A stretch of 29,428 bases of DNA from Flavobacterium sp. UBA6203 (GCA_002421645.1 DIST01000011.1:1-29428), one strand, 5' to 3'. Shown: positions 7,559 to 15,467, counted from the stretch's first letter. A program made the numbers and translations. The notes: a model not told the origin generated them from the sequence alone.

Positions 7559-9679
7559 ATGAAAATCAAAACATTACTTTTATTTTCAGCATTAACAGGT
7601 GCTGTTTCCATGCATTCACAAGAAAAAAACAAAACCACTATGAATCCGTTTTTTGAAACGTATACGACACCTTATCAAGTTCCGCCATTTGATTTAATTA
7701 AAAATGAGCATTTTAAACCTGCTATTCTGGAAGGGATAAAAAAACAAGAAGCCGAAATCAATGCGATAGTTTCCAATAAACAAAAACCAACGTTTGACAA
7801 CACGGTTTTAGCAATGGAAAATTCGGGAAAATTATTGGCTAGAGTAAGTACGGTTTTTTATAATATGAATAGTGCGAATACCAACGAAGAAATTCAAGCT
7901 ATTGCTAAAGAATTAGCTCCAAAATTATCAGCGCATAACGACAATATTTATTTGAATGATGCTTTATTCCAAAAAGTAAAAACCGTTTGGGACAACCAAA
8001 AGAACTTCAAATTAAACAAAGAACAAGCTAAGATTTTAGAGAATCTTTACAAAAGTTTCGTTAGAAGCGGTGCTAATTTATCAGAAGAAAATAAAAAGCG
8101 ATTAAGAGAAATTAATTCTGAAATGGCGGTTGCTACTTTAAAATATGGTCAAAATATTTTAGCGGAAACCAATTCGTATGAATTAGTAATTTCAGACAAA
8201 AATGATTTAGCTGGATTGCCAAACGAACTTATCGAAACCGCTGCCTCTGATGCTAAAGCGAAAGGAAAAGCTGGAAAATGGTTATTTACTTTGTCAAACT
8301 CAAGTGTGATGCCTTTTTTACAATACAGTTCAAACAGAAAATTGCGTCAGGAAATTTGGAACGCTTACCAAATGCGAGCGAATAACAATAACGATAAAGA
8401 CAACAAAGAATTAGCGATTAAAATTGCTAATTTAAGAGGTGAAAAAGCGCGTCTTTTAGGTTATGAAACACATGCCGATTATGTGTTAGAAAAATCGATG
8501 GCTAAAAATCCTGAAACTGCTACTAAATTGTTGATGGATTTATGGACTCCAGCCTTAAATATGGCAAACAAAGAAGCGGCTGACATCAAACAAATGATGT
8601 TAAAAGACGGAATTAAAGATGAGGTTCAACCTTACGATTGGAGATATTACGCTGAAAAAATCAGAAAAGAGCGTTTTGATTTGGATGAACAAGAAATGAA
8701 ACCATACTTTAGTTTAGAAAAAACAAGAGAAGGTGTTTTTACCGTTTGTAAAAATTTATATGGATTACAATTCAAACAATTAAATAATGTTCCAAAATAC
8801 CACGAAGATGTAACTGTTTGGGAAATAACAGAAGCTAACGGAAATCATATCGGAATTTTATACATGGATTTCCACCCAAGAGCTTCTAAAAGAGGTGGTG
8901 CTTGGATGACATCGTACAGAACTCAAAAAATGGAAAATGGAAAACGAATTGCTCCAGTAGTTTCTATAGTTTGTAATTTCACAAAACCAACAGAAAACGC
9001 TCCAGCTTTGTTAACTTTTGATGAAGTAAGTACATTCTTCCACGAATTTGGTCATGCTTTACATGGGTTATTATCAAACGTGACTTATGAAAGTTTAGCT
9101 GGAACAAGTGTTCCACGAGATTTTGTAGAATTACCTTCTCAAATTATGGAAAACTGGGCTGCCGAACCAGAAGTAATGAAAATGTATGCAAAACACTATA
9201 AATCTGGTGAAGTTATTCCGGATTCGTTAATTGAAAAAATGCAAAAAGCAGGAACTTTTGATCAAGGATTTGCTACTACAGAATATTTAGCAGCTTCTCT
9301 TTTAGATATGCAATATCATACTCAAAAAGGAAACATTTCGGTTGATGCTGAAACGTTTGAAAAAACAGCAATGGATAAAATTAATTTACCAAGCACTATC
9401 ATTCCTAGATACAGAAGTACGTATTTCAACCATATTTTTGCTGGTGGTTATTCAGCAGGATATTACAGTTATATTTGGTCAGGAGTTTTAGATACCGATG
9501 CTTTTGAAGTATTTAAAACTAACGGATTATTCAACCAAGATTACGCTAAATTATTCCGAAAAAACGTTTTAGAAAAAGGCGGAACGGAAGATCCAATGGA
9601 ACTTTACAAAAGCTTTAGAGGTGCCGAACCAAGTACTGCGCCACTATTAAGAAAAAGAGGTTTAGACCAAGTGAAATAA
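7559..9679 (+). CDS. dcp: M3-family zinc peptidase, peptidyl-dipeptidase Dcp type, exported
   Basis: 706 residues, the normal length for the Dcp/oligopeptidase A family, with an added N-terminal Sec signal (MKIKTLLLFSALTGAVSMHSQ). The zinc site HEFGH is at residues 495-499 (codons from 9041), with the third ligand expected in the following ENWAAEPE helix. C-terminal substrate-binding tyrosines and glycines are seen in HIFAGGYSAGYYSYIWSG, as is typical of M3 enzymes. It would remove dipeptides from the C-termini of peptides in the periplasm, feeding peptide use. It stands alone on the plus strand, divergent from the ABC-F gene and convergent with the DUF2007 gene, and a strong terminator follows its stop. 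The start at 7559 is preferred because the signal peptide begins there. Confidence 0.94.
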   Translation: MKIKTLLLFSALTGAVSMHSQEKNKTTMNPFFETYTTPYQVPPFDLIKNEHFKPAILEGIKKQEAEINAIVSNKQKPTFDNTVLAMENSGKLLARVSTVFYNMNSANTNEEIQAIAKELAPKLSAHNDNIYLNDALFQKVKTVWDNQKNFKLNKEQAKILENLYKSFVRSGANLSEENKKRLREINSEMAVATLKYGQNILAETNSYELVISDKNDLAGLPNELIETAASDAKAKGKAGKWLFTLSNSSVMPFLQYSSNRKLRQEIWNAYQMRANNNNDKDNKELAIKIANLRGEKARLLGYETHADYVLEKSMAKNPETATKLLMDLWTPALNMANKEAADIKQMMLKDGIKDEVQPYDWRYYAEKIRKERFDLDEQEMKPYFSLEKTREGVFTVCKNLYGLQFKQLNNVPKYHEDVTVWEITEANGNHIGILYMDFHPRASKRGGAWMTSYRTQKMENGKRIAPVVSIVCNFTKPTENAPALLTFDEVSTFFHEFGHALHGLLSNVTYESLAGTSVPRDFVELPSQIMENWAAEPEVMKMYAKHYKSGEVIPDSLIEKMQKAGTFDQGFATTEYLAASLLDMQYHTQKGNISVDAETFEKTAMDKINLPSTIIPRYRSTYFNHIFAGGYSAGYYSYIWSGVLDTDAFEVFKTNGLFNQDYAKLFRKNVLEKGGTEDPMELYKSFRGAEPSTAPLLRKRGLDQVK

Positions 9680-9683
9680 AACT

Positions 9684-9713
9684 AAAAAGCTCCTGAAAAT
9701 TCAGGAGCTTTTT
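9684..9713 (+). terminator. strong intrinsic terminator after dcp
   Basis: A 13-bp perfect stem (AAAAAGCTCCTGA / TCAGGAGCTTTTT) with a 4-base loop, leading into a T-run on the plus strand. The flanking A-run also gives a T5 on the minus strand, so it can serve the convergent DUF2007 transcript as well. Confidence 0.9.
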
Positions 9714-9737
9714 TTATAAAATGGTATTTTATATGTC

Positions 9738-9956
9738 TTATAAATTCATTCTAAATTCTTCTAAAACCGGACTGATTTTACCGTAATAACGTTCATCTAC
9801 AAATAATTCAACTGCCAAATCAGAAGAACCAAATCCTGCCATTCTAGCCGATTGTAAGTTGTCTTTTTTTACTACTTCAACTCCAACCGTTTCAATTTTT
9901 TGCTTTAACGCTTCAGCAAGAATTTCACTTCCCGAAAATACTTTCATTATTCCCAT
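9738..9956 (-). CDS. DUF2007 family small protein (putative signal-transducing)
   Basis: 72 residues. The pattern MKVFSGSEILAEALKQKIETVGVEVVKKDN, followed by ELFVDERYYGKISPVLEEF, matches the DUF2007 family. These are small ferredoxin-like-fold proteins named 'putative signal transducing' without experimental proof. The product is cytoplasmic, with no signal or membrane segment. Translation could begin at 9956 (MGIMK) or at the internal ATG at 9947 (MKVFSG), which matches the usual family start better. The gene begins 14 bases after the stop of the DEAD-box-like gene, so the two likely share a transcript that ends at the bidirectional hairpin 9684-9713. Confidence 0.8.
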   Translation of the reverse strand: MGIMKVFSGSEILAEALKQKIETVGVEVVKKDNLQSARMAGFGSSDLAVELFVDERYYGKISPVLEEFRMNL

Positions 9957-9970
9957 ATCTCTTTTTTTAT

Positions 9971-10585
9971 CTAATCTTCCATTTCGAAGAAAAGTGGTTC
10001 AATCATAATTCTGTCTGCTAACACTTCTACTCTTTCGGTAATTTGGGAACAGAAAAATAATCGTTGGGTTTTCTCAGCGCTCATAGAAAGTCTTTGAATG
10101 ATGGAATCTTCTCGTTTACGCAACATTTCTTCCACATCATCCACAACAAACATTTTAATAGTTGTCATATTGAATCCTGCTGATGAGAACATTTCGTTGA
10201 TACGAATTGGCGTTCCAATCAACACATCCATTCCTAAGGAAATTTGGTTTTTATCATAATCGATATCCCCTTTTTCGTGAGCACCAAAAACTCTTAAGTT
10301 GTTATAACGGTTTAATTTCTTAAAAGTTTCAACAGCTTCAAGGACTTTCTCTTTATCTTGAACTAAAATTAAAGCGCGTGTACTTTCTCCAACCGGCTTT
10401 TCCATTTTCTGAATCACATTCATCAAAATAGTAGTCGTTTTTCCAGAACCATTTGGCGCTTGAATAACAGCATCTACACCACTTTTAATAGTTGAGAATG
10501 TTTCTTGTTGCAACTCATTCGCTTCGATTAAATCGTTTTCAATAAGTGCTTTTTGAAGGTTGGGATTTATTTTTTTTAATTGCAT
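9971..10585 (-). CDS. DEAD-box-helicase-like protein with only the first RecA domain
   Basis: From the ATG at 10585 the product is 204 residues (MQLKKINPNLQ...). An ATG seven codons earlier (10606) lies inside a heptamer repeat tract, so I reject it. The N-terminal helicase core is recognisable: a Q-motif-like LQQETF, Walker A at ~43-50 (APNGSGKT) and GTPIR for motif Ib. Motif II is VVDDVEE (~147-153) instead of DEAD, and motif III is CSQ instead of SAT. The second RecA domain, with motifs IV-VI, is absent, and the gene ends cleanly at a stop with the next gene 14 bases on. It therefore could bind nucleotide, but a canonical unwinding activity is unlikely. It may be a regulatory relative of RNA helicases; similar one-domain proteins exist in flavobacteria, to my recollection. 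Confidence 0.8.
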   Translation of the reverse strand: MQLKKINPNLQKALIENDLIEANELQQETFSTIKSGVDAVIQAPNGSGKTTTILMNVIQKMEKPVGESTRALILVQDKEKVLEAVETFKKLNRYNNLRVFGAHEKGDIDYDKNQISLGMDVLIGTPIRINEMFSSAGFNMTTIKMFVVDDVEEMLRKREDSIIQRLSMSAEKTQRLFFCSQITERVEVLADRIMIEPLFFEMED

Positions 10586-10593
10586 TTTTTTAT

Positions 10594-10656
10594 AGCTGTA
10601 AGCCATAAGCTATAAGCCATAAGCAACTTAATGCCTATTGCCTAATGCTTAAAGCA
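10594..10656. repeat. heptamer repeat tract (AGCNNTA) followed by inverted heptamers
   Basis: Four consecutive 7-base units of form AGCNNTA occupy 10594-10621. After a transition unit, four units of roughly complementary form (TAATGCC, TATTGCC, TAATGCT, TAAAGCA) occupy 10629-10656. The tract fills the gap between the sigma-54-type regulator and the DEAD-box-like gene and could fold into an imperfect hairpin. Confidence 0.75.
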
Positions 10657-10660
10657 TTAT

Positions 10661-11824
10661 TTATTTACTCGCAAACAGTTTTACATCTTGTTCCGAAATT
10701 TCGTTTCCACCTAAAATAATTAAGCGCTCTACTACATTTCGTAATTCACGGATATTTCCTGTCCAATCGTATTCTTGTAATAATTTGATGGCTGATTTTG
10801 AAAATGATTTTGGAGAAGTTCCTTGTTCCGAAGCAATCTTAGCAGCAAAATGCTCAATCAATTCTGGAATATCATCTCTTCTATCGTTTAAAGCTGGAAC
10901 TTTGATTAAAATTACCGCTAATCTGTGATATAAATCTTCCCTAAATCTACCTTCTTCGATTTCTTTTTTCAAATCTTTATTGGTCGCAGCAACCACACGA
11001 ACATTCACTTTTATGTCTTTGTCAGCACCAACACGTTGAATTAAATTTTCTTGTAACGCACGTAAAACTTTGGCTTGAGCCGATAAACTCATGTCGCCAA
11101 TTTCATCTAAGAAAATGGTTCCGCCATCAGCTGCTTCAAACTTTCCAGCTCTATCTTTCACAGCAGAAGTAAAAGCACCTTTTACGTGACCAAACAATTC
11201 GCTTTCAATCAATTCAGATGGAATAGCCGCACAATTCACTTCAATAATTGGAGCTGATGAGCGCTCGCTTCTTTCATGTAATTGGTGGGCTACTAATTCT
11301 TTTCCAGTTCCATTTGGACCTGTAATTAGAACTCGAGCATCTGTTGGAGCGACTTTATCAATCATAGTTTTGATGTGATTGATAGCTTCGCTGTTTCCAA
11401 TCATTTCGTAGTTTTTAGAGACTTTCTTTTTCAAAATTTTGTTCTCTACTACTAATTGTTTTTTATCTAAGGCATTTCGAACAGTATTCAATAAACGATT
11501 CAAATCGGGTGGTTTTGATATGTAATCAAAAGCTCCTAAACGCATCGTATTAATGGCAGTTTCCAAATCACCATGACCTGAAATCATTACCATTGGAATC
11601 TCAGGTTTGATTTTTTTAACGGCTTCTAACACCTCAACACCATCCATTTTTGGCATTTTGATATCACAAAGAATCAAGTCATAATCTTCATTTTTGACTT
11701 TTTCGATTCCTTGCAAACCATCTTCTGCTTCTTCAACTTTATACGAATCATTTTCTTCGGAAAGTATTTTTGTTAATACTCTTCGAATGGCTGCTTCGTC
11801 TTCTATGATAAGGATTTTACTCAT
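10661..11824 (-). CDS. sigma-54-type response regulator (receiver plus AAA+), no DNA-binding domain
   Basis: 387 residues. The receiver domain spans ~1-120 with acceptor Asp54 (ILCDIKMPKMDG), Thr/Ser switch MISGHGD and conserved ISKPPD. The AAA+ sigma-54-interaction domain spans ~140-380, with Walker A GPNGTGKE (169-176), the sigma-54-contacting loop GAFTSA (216-221; most family members read GAFTGA) and Walker B GGTIFLDEIGD (234-244). It ends at ...NIRELRNVVERLIILGGNEISEQDVKLFASK, directly after the AAA+ lid. The Fis-type helix-turn-helix found in NtrC/AtoC is missing, yet the gene ends normally. Such regulators can activate sigma-54 polymerase from solution. No partner kinase is adjacent. 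Heptamer repeat tracts flank it on both sides. A sigma-54-like promoter occurs upstream of grpE in this window, but no link has been shown. Confidence 0.92.
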   Translation of the reverse strand: MSKILIIEDEAAIRRVLTKILSEENDSYKVEEAEDGLQGIEKVKNEDYDLILCDIKMPKMDGVEVLEAVKKIKPEIPMVMISGHGDLETAINTMRLGAFDYISKPPDLNRLLNTVRNALDKKQLVVENKILKKKVSKNYEMIGNSEAINHIKTMIDKVAPTDARVLITGPNGTGKELVAHQLHERSERSSAPIIEVNCAAIPSELIESELFGHVKGAFTSAVKDRAGKFEAADGGTIFLDEIGDMSLSAQAKVLRALQENLIQRVGADKDIKVNVRVVAATNKDLKKEIEEGRFREDLYHRLAVILIKVPALNDRRDDIPELIEHFAAKIASEQGTSPKSFSKSAIKLLQEYDWTGNIRELRNVVERLIILGGNEISEQDVKLFASK

Positions 11825-11832
11825 TTTTTTTA

Positions 11833-11895
11833 GGTAACAGGTTAAGGGTAAAAGACTAAAGGTTTACTTTTAAACTCCTTAACTTTAAACTTACT
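11833..11895. repeat. degenerate heptamer repeat tract (GGTNANN type)
   Basis: Bases 11833-11867 divide into five 7-base units resembling GGTTAAN (GGTAACA, GGTTAAG, GGTAAAA and so on). The following ~25 bases are rich in the complementary words TTTAAAC and TTAAC, as if the units turn around. The tract fills the gap between the permease stop and the regulator start. Confidence 0.55.
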
Positions 11896-13194
11896 TTAAT
11901 ATTTTAACCATTTATATAATTCTTTCCAACTTGGTTTTTTACCGTACATTAAAATACCTACTCGGTAGATTTTTGCCGCAAACCAGACTACAAAGATAAA
12001 CGTTCCGTACAATAAAACTACAGAAAGTGCTAATTGCCATAATGGCACTCCAAAAGGTATACGCATTAACATCACAATTGGAGATGTTAATGGGATTAAT
12101 GAAAAGACTACAGCAACCGTTCCGTGTGGATCATTCATAACCGTTAAAAAACCAACATAAACGGCTAACATCAAAGGCATGATGATTGGCATTAAAAACT
12201 GTTGGGAATCGGTTTCTGAATCCACCGCGGCTCCAATGGCAGCATAGAACGAACTGTATAAAAAGTAACCTCCAATAAAGAAAATTACAAATGAAATTAA
12301 AATAGAAGCCAATGGAATTTCATGCAAATATAATTGAATTTGACTCATAAAATTAGTTGCCACTACAGCTTGTTCAGCAGTAATTTGCGATGTAGCGACA
12401 GCTTCTTGGTTGCCTCCCATAAAAAAAGTAGCTCCAATCATTATAATGCTTCCTAAGATAATCCAAATTAAAAACTGCAAAATTCCGGCTAATGAGGTTC
12501 CTATGATTTTCCCCATCATCAATTGGAAAGGTTTTACCGAAGAAATGATAATTTCAATAATACGATTCGTTTTTTCTTCAATAACACTTCGCATTACCAT
12601 GTTTCCGTAAATAATAATGAACATCATGATTAAATATCCGAAAGCGAAACCAATTCCGATTTTGATTTCATTTAAATATTTTAATCCGTCTTCTCCTGAA
12701 AATTTCGCAAATTGAACTTCTGACTTAATTTTTGCTTTTTCGATGGTATTGGCATCAAAACCTAATTTTTTCAGATTTTCTTTGTTTAATTTAGTATCAA
12801 TAACTTTTTGTAAATTCATTAAGAAATCCATTTTCGGACTATCATCTGAAATATAAGTAGTTTTAGTAGCCAATTCTTCGATATTTTGAACTTCTGGCAC
12901 ATAAATTAAACCCTCAAAAGCGTTACTTGATGAATCTTTTGCCTTATCAAATGACAAACCTGAAAGATTTACATACTTGATATCTTCTGAATTTTTAAAA
13001 TCGTTTACAAACACATTAGCTCTATCGTGAACTCCAATAGTTTTAACTTCTCCTTTGTTTACACTAGATAAATAAGCAATTAAAAAGGTCATTCCTACAA
13101 TCAATAACGGACCTAAAAAAGTCATTACGATAAATGATTTATTGCGCACTTTTGCAATAAATTCTCTCTTGATAATTAAAGATAATACGCTCAT
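11896..13194 (-). CDS. ABC-2 type permease, NatB-like
   Basis: 432 residues with the NatB/ABC-2 layout. There is one N-terminal membrane helix at ~20-42 (SFIVMTFLGPLLIVGMTFLIAYL), then a large extracytoplasmic domain to ~175. About five further helices follow in the C-terminal half (e.g. GIGFAFGYLIMMFIIIYG, ILQFLIWIILGSIIMIG, ILISFVIFFIGGYFLYSSF). The cytoplasmic motif VIEEKTNRIIEIIISSVKPFQLMMGKIIG is characteristic of the family. It pairs with the ATPase encoded immediately upstream (stop and start 2 bases apart), forming an exporter of the NatAB/YhaP type. The substrate (sodium, drugs, or another solute) cannot be told from sequence. A heptamer repeat tract separates it from the downstream regulator. 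Confidence 0.9.
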   Translation of the reverse strand: MSVLSLIIKREFIAKVRNKSFIVMTFLGPLLIVGMTFLIAYLSSVNKGEVKTIGVHDRANVFVNDFKNSEDIKYVNLSGLSFDKAKDSSSNAFEGLIYVPEVQNIEELATKTTYISDDSPKMDFLMNLQKVIDTKLNKENLKKLGFDANTIEKAKIKSEVQFAKFSGEDGLKYLNEIKIGIGFAFGYLIMMFIIIYGNMVMRSVIEEKTNRIIEIIISSVKPFQLMMGKIIGTSLAGILQFLIWIILGSIIMIGATFFMGGNQEAVATSQITAEQAVVATNFMSQIQLYLHEIPLASILISFVIFFIGGYFLYSSFYAAIGAAVDSETDSQQFLMPIIMPLMLAVYVGFLTVMNDPHGTVAVVFSLIPLTSPIVMLMRIPFGVPLWQLALSVVLLYGTFIFVVWFAAKIYRVGILMYGKKPSWKELYKWLKY

Positions 13195-13196
13195 AA

Positions 13197-14117
13197 TTAT
13201 TGACTAACGGTTTGAATGAATATATCGTTTACACTTGGAATTTTTTCTACAAAATGCGTTACTTGTCCGAATTGAGTTAGAATTGAAAGTAACTCATTTG
13301 AATTGTACTGACCTAAATGCACTTCTAATTTTAAATCATCATTTAACGATTTAAAATTAGTTTGATTCAAAGTGAATTTATGTGTTAGTTGCAACATTAA
13401 ACCTTCAATATTATTAGTAACGATTCCCACTTGGAACGTATTCGTACGATGTTGGCGTTTTACATCTTCTAACTTTCCTTCGATTAATTTATTTGATTTG
13501 TGAATTAAGGCAATGTAATCGCACATTTCTTCTACAGATTCCATTCGGTGTGTAGAAAAAATTACGGAAGTTCCTTTTTTATTTAATTCGATGATTTCAT
13601 CTTTGATCAAATTCGCATTAACTGGGTCGAAACCAGAAAAAGGTTCGTCTAAAATCAGTAATTTAGGTTGGTGCAAAACCGTTACAATAAACTGAATTTT
13701 TTGCGCCATACCTTTAGAAAGTTCCTGGATTTTTTTGTCCCACCAACCCTGAATTTCAAATTTTTCGAACCAATATTTTAATTGTTTTTTTGCTTCTGCT
13801 TCGGGCATTCCTTTTAGTTGTGCCAAATACAAACATTGCTCGCCTACTTTCATGGTCTTATACAAACCGCGTTCTTCGGGCATGTATCCAATGTGTTTTA
13901 CATGTTCTGGATTTAACTTTTCACCATCTAAAAACACAATACCACTATCAGGCATTGTAATTTGATTGATAATGCGAATTAAAGAGGTTTTTCCAGCACC
14001 ATTTGGACCTAAAAGTCCGTAAATACTACCTTTTGGAACTTGAAGCGAAACATTATTTAAAGCGGTATAATCGCCATATTGTTTCACTACATTTTGTACT
14101 TCGAGAATATTGCTCAT
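13197..14117 (-). CDS. ABC-2 exporter ATPase, NatA-like
   Basis: I start this at the ATG at 14117 (MSNILEVQNVVKQYG), giving 306 residues. The frame is open for another 23 codons upstream, but that extension is unlike the family. Walker A is GPNGAGKTS (~36-44). The signature is the slightly degenerate LSKGMAQKIQ in place of LSGGQ. Walker B is LLILDEPFSGFDP, and the H-loop is FSTHRMESVEEMCD. A C-terminal accessory domain of ~80 residues follows, as in NatA proteins. It energises the permease encoded 2 bases downstream. A hairpin with a T-run (14182-14207) lies between it and dnaJ, so the pair is probably a separate transcription unit, or is attenuated read-through from dnaJ. Confidence 0.93.
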   Translation of the reverse strand: MSNILEVQNVVKQYGDYTALNNVSLQVPKGSIYGLLGPNGAGKTSLIRIINQITMPDSGIVFLDGEKLNPEHVKHIGYMPEERGLYKTMKVGEQCLYLAQLKGMPEAEAKKQLKYWFEKFEIQGWWDKKIQELSKGMAQKIQFIVTVLHQPKLLILDEPFSGFDPVNANLIKDEIIELNKKGTSVIFSTHRMESVEEMCDYIALIHKSNKLIEGKLEDVKRQHRTNTFQVGIVTNNIEGLMLQLTHKFTLNQTNFKSLNDDLKLEVHLGQYNSNELLSILTQFGQVTHFVEKIPSVNDIFIQTVSQ

Positions 14118-14181
14118 ATATAAAAAGTATGAATTTGTATTGTTATAAGTAGTAAATATACGGATTTTGTTACAAAAAAAA

Positions 14182-14207
14182 CCCACCCTTTATTGCTAAA
14201 GGATGGG
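14182..14207 (-). terminator. second hairpin/T-run downstream of dnaJ
   Basis: An 11-bp stem with one mismatch (CCCACCCTTTA / TAAAGGATGGG) and a 4-base loop, followed on the minus strand by eight T. It is the second of two terminators in tandem between dnaJ and the ABC pair. It could alternatively attenuate the ABC operon leader. Confidence 0.75.
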
Positions 14208-14228
14208 AAAAATTGCTATGAAAAAGAA

Positions 14229-14256
14229 AAACTCACTTTCCTAAGAAAGTGAGTTT
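14229..14256 (-). terminator. intrinsic terminator after dnaJ
   Basis: A 12-bp perfect stem (AAACTCACTTTC / GAAAGTGAGTTT) with a 4-base loop, then a T-rich tail on the minus strand (TTTTTC...). It lies 23 bases past the dnaJ stop. Confidence 0.88.
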
Positions 14257-14279
14257 CAAATGTATTAATATTTATTTAA

Positions 14280-15407
14280 TTATGAAAACATATCTTTAAC
14301 TTTTTCAAAAAAAGATTTGTCTGACTTTTCAGGTTTTGGAATGAAATTTTCATCTGTAAGCATTTTCTCAAAAAACTGTTTTTGTTCTTTATTTAATATC
14401 TTAGGTGTCCAAACATTCACATGTACTAATAAATCTCCATTTCCATAAGAGTTCAAACTTGGTATACCTTTTCCTTTTAATCGGAGTATTTTTCCAGACT
14501 GAATTCCTTCTTCCAATTTAATTCGAACTTTTCCAGAAACCGTATCAATTTCTTTTGAAACACCTAATGCTGCTTCTGCAAAACTGATATACAAATCGTA
14601 ATGTAAATTTTCACCTTCTCGTTTTAAAGATTCGTGTTCGATTTCTTCGATAGCTACAATTAAATCACCTGGGATACTGTTTGTTCCTGGCGCTTCATTA
14701 CCTTTACCAGCTACTTTTAATTGCATTCCATCTACTACTCCAGCTGGAATTTTGATTGAAACTGTATCATCTTCTAACAACATTCCCTGTGCATCAGCTC
14801 CAGCAGGTTTTTGATCTAAAATTTGACCAGAACCGCTACAAACGTGACACGTAGTTGCCGTTTGCATTCTACCCAAAATCGTATTGGCTACTTTCATAAT
14901 TTGTCCCGAACCATTACAAGTTGGACAAGTTCTGTATGTAACACCTTTAGCTTGAACTTTACGTTTAACTTTTACTTTCTTTTCAACTCCATTGGCAATC
15001 TCTTCTAAAGTTAATTTTACTTTAATACGAAGATTACTTCCTTTTACCCTGCGTTGACCTCCGCCTCCAAAACCTCCACCAAAGCCAGAAAAACCTCCGC
15101 CTCCAAAAGCACCTCCAAAAATATCACCAAACTGACTGAAGATATCATCCATATTCATGTGATGACCGCCACCAAAACCTCCATTTTCAAATGCTTGGTG
15201 ACCGTATTGGTCATAACGAGCCTTTTTGTCAGGGTCACTTAATACTTCATACGCTTCGGCAGCAACTTTAAAGTTTTCTTCTGCTTCTTTATTTCCTGGA
15301 TTTTTATCCGGATGGAATTCGATTGCTTTCTTGCGATACGCTTTCTTAATTTCCTCAGGAGTAGCACTTTTATTGATGCCTAATATTTCGTAAAAATCTT
15401 TTTTCAT
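14280..15407 (-). CDS. dnaJ: DnaJ (Hsp40) co-chaperone with a single zinc centre
   Basis: 375 residues, full length for a class A J-protein. The J domain (~1-70) carries the HPD triad at 32-34, which stimulates DnaK ATP hydrolysis. A Gly/Phe-rich linker spans ~75-120. A zinc-binding region follows, then the two beta-rich substrate domains and the C-terminal dimerisation part. Only two CxxCxGxG motifs are present: CPTCNGSG at 161-168 and CHVCSGSG at 187-194. By alignment with the standard four-motif DnaJ these are motifs 2 and 3 (zinc centre II). Motifs 1 and 4 are replaced by Cys-free sequence (KVQAKGVTY and [11 protein letters not shown]), so one zinc rather than two is expected. It lies 60 bases downstream of grpE, separated by a palindrome, and is followed by tandem terminators. 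Confidence 0.97.
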   Translation of the reverse strand: MKKDFYEILGINKSATPEEIKKAYRKKAIEFHPDKNPGNKEAEENFKVAAEAYEVLSDPDKKARYDQYGHQAFENGGFGGGHHMNMDDIFSQFGDIFGGAFGGGGFSGFGGGFGGGGQRRVKGSNLRIKVKLTLEEIANGVEKKVKVKRKVQAKGVTYRTCPTCNGSGQIMKVANTILGRMQTATTCHVCSGSGQILDQKPAGADAQGMLLEDDTVSIKIPAGVVDGMQLKVAGKGNEAPGTNSIPGDLIVAIEEIEHESLKREGENLHYDLYISFAEAALGVSKEIDTVSGKVRIKLEEGIQSGKILRLKGKGIPSLNSYGNGDLLVHVNVWTPKILNKEQKQFFEKMLTDENFIPKPEKSDKSFFEKVKDMFS

Positions 15408-15426
15408 TATATCTTTTATTAAAATA

Positions 15427-15460
15427 TGTAGAAAAAGACAAGTCGTAACTTGTCTCTACA
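15427..15460. repeat. GTAGAGAC-type palindrome between grpE and dnaJ
   Basis: An inner perfect 8-bp stem (AGACAAGT / ACTTGTCT, 15436-15443 with 15448-15455) is enclosed by TGTAG / CTACA (15427-15431 with 15456-15460), with four unpaired bases on one side. On the minus strand it reads TGTAGAGACAAGT..., the edge typical of REP-like dispersed palindromes that I recall from Bacteroidetes and cyanobacteria. It has no T-run and is not a terminator. Confidence 0.7.
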
Positions 15461-15467
15461 GTAAAAA

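Noticed and set aside
10586..10606. Upstream ATG at 10606 for the DEAD-box-like gene
   Set aside because: It lies inside the heptamer repeat tract; the ATG at 10585 begins the family-like sequence.
14118..14186. 23-codon N-terminal extension of the ABC ATPase
   Set aside because: The extension is unlike the family and lies in the leader next to a terminator hairpin; MSNILEVQ at 14117 is the usual type of start.
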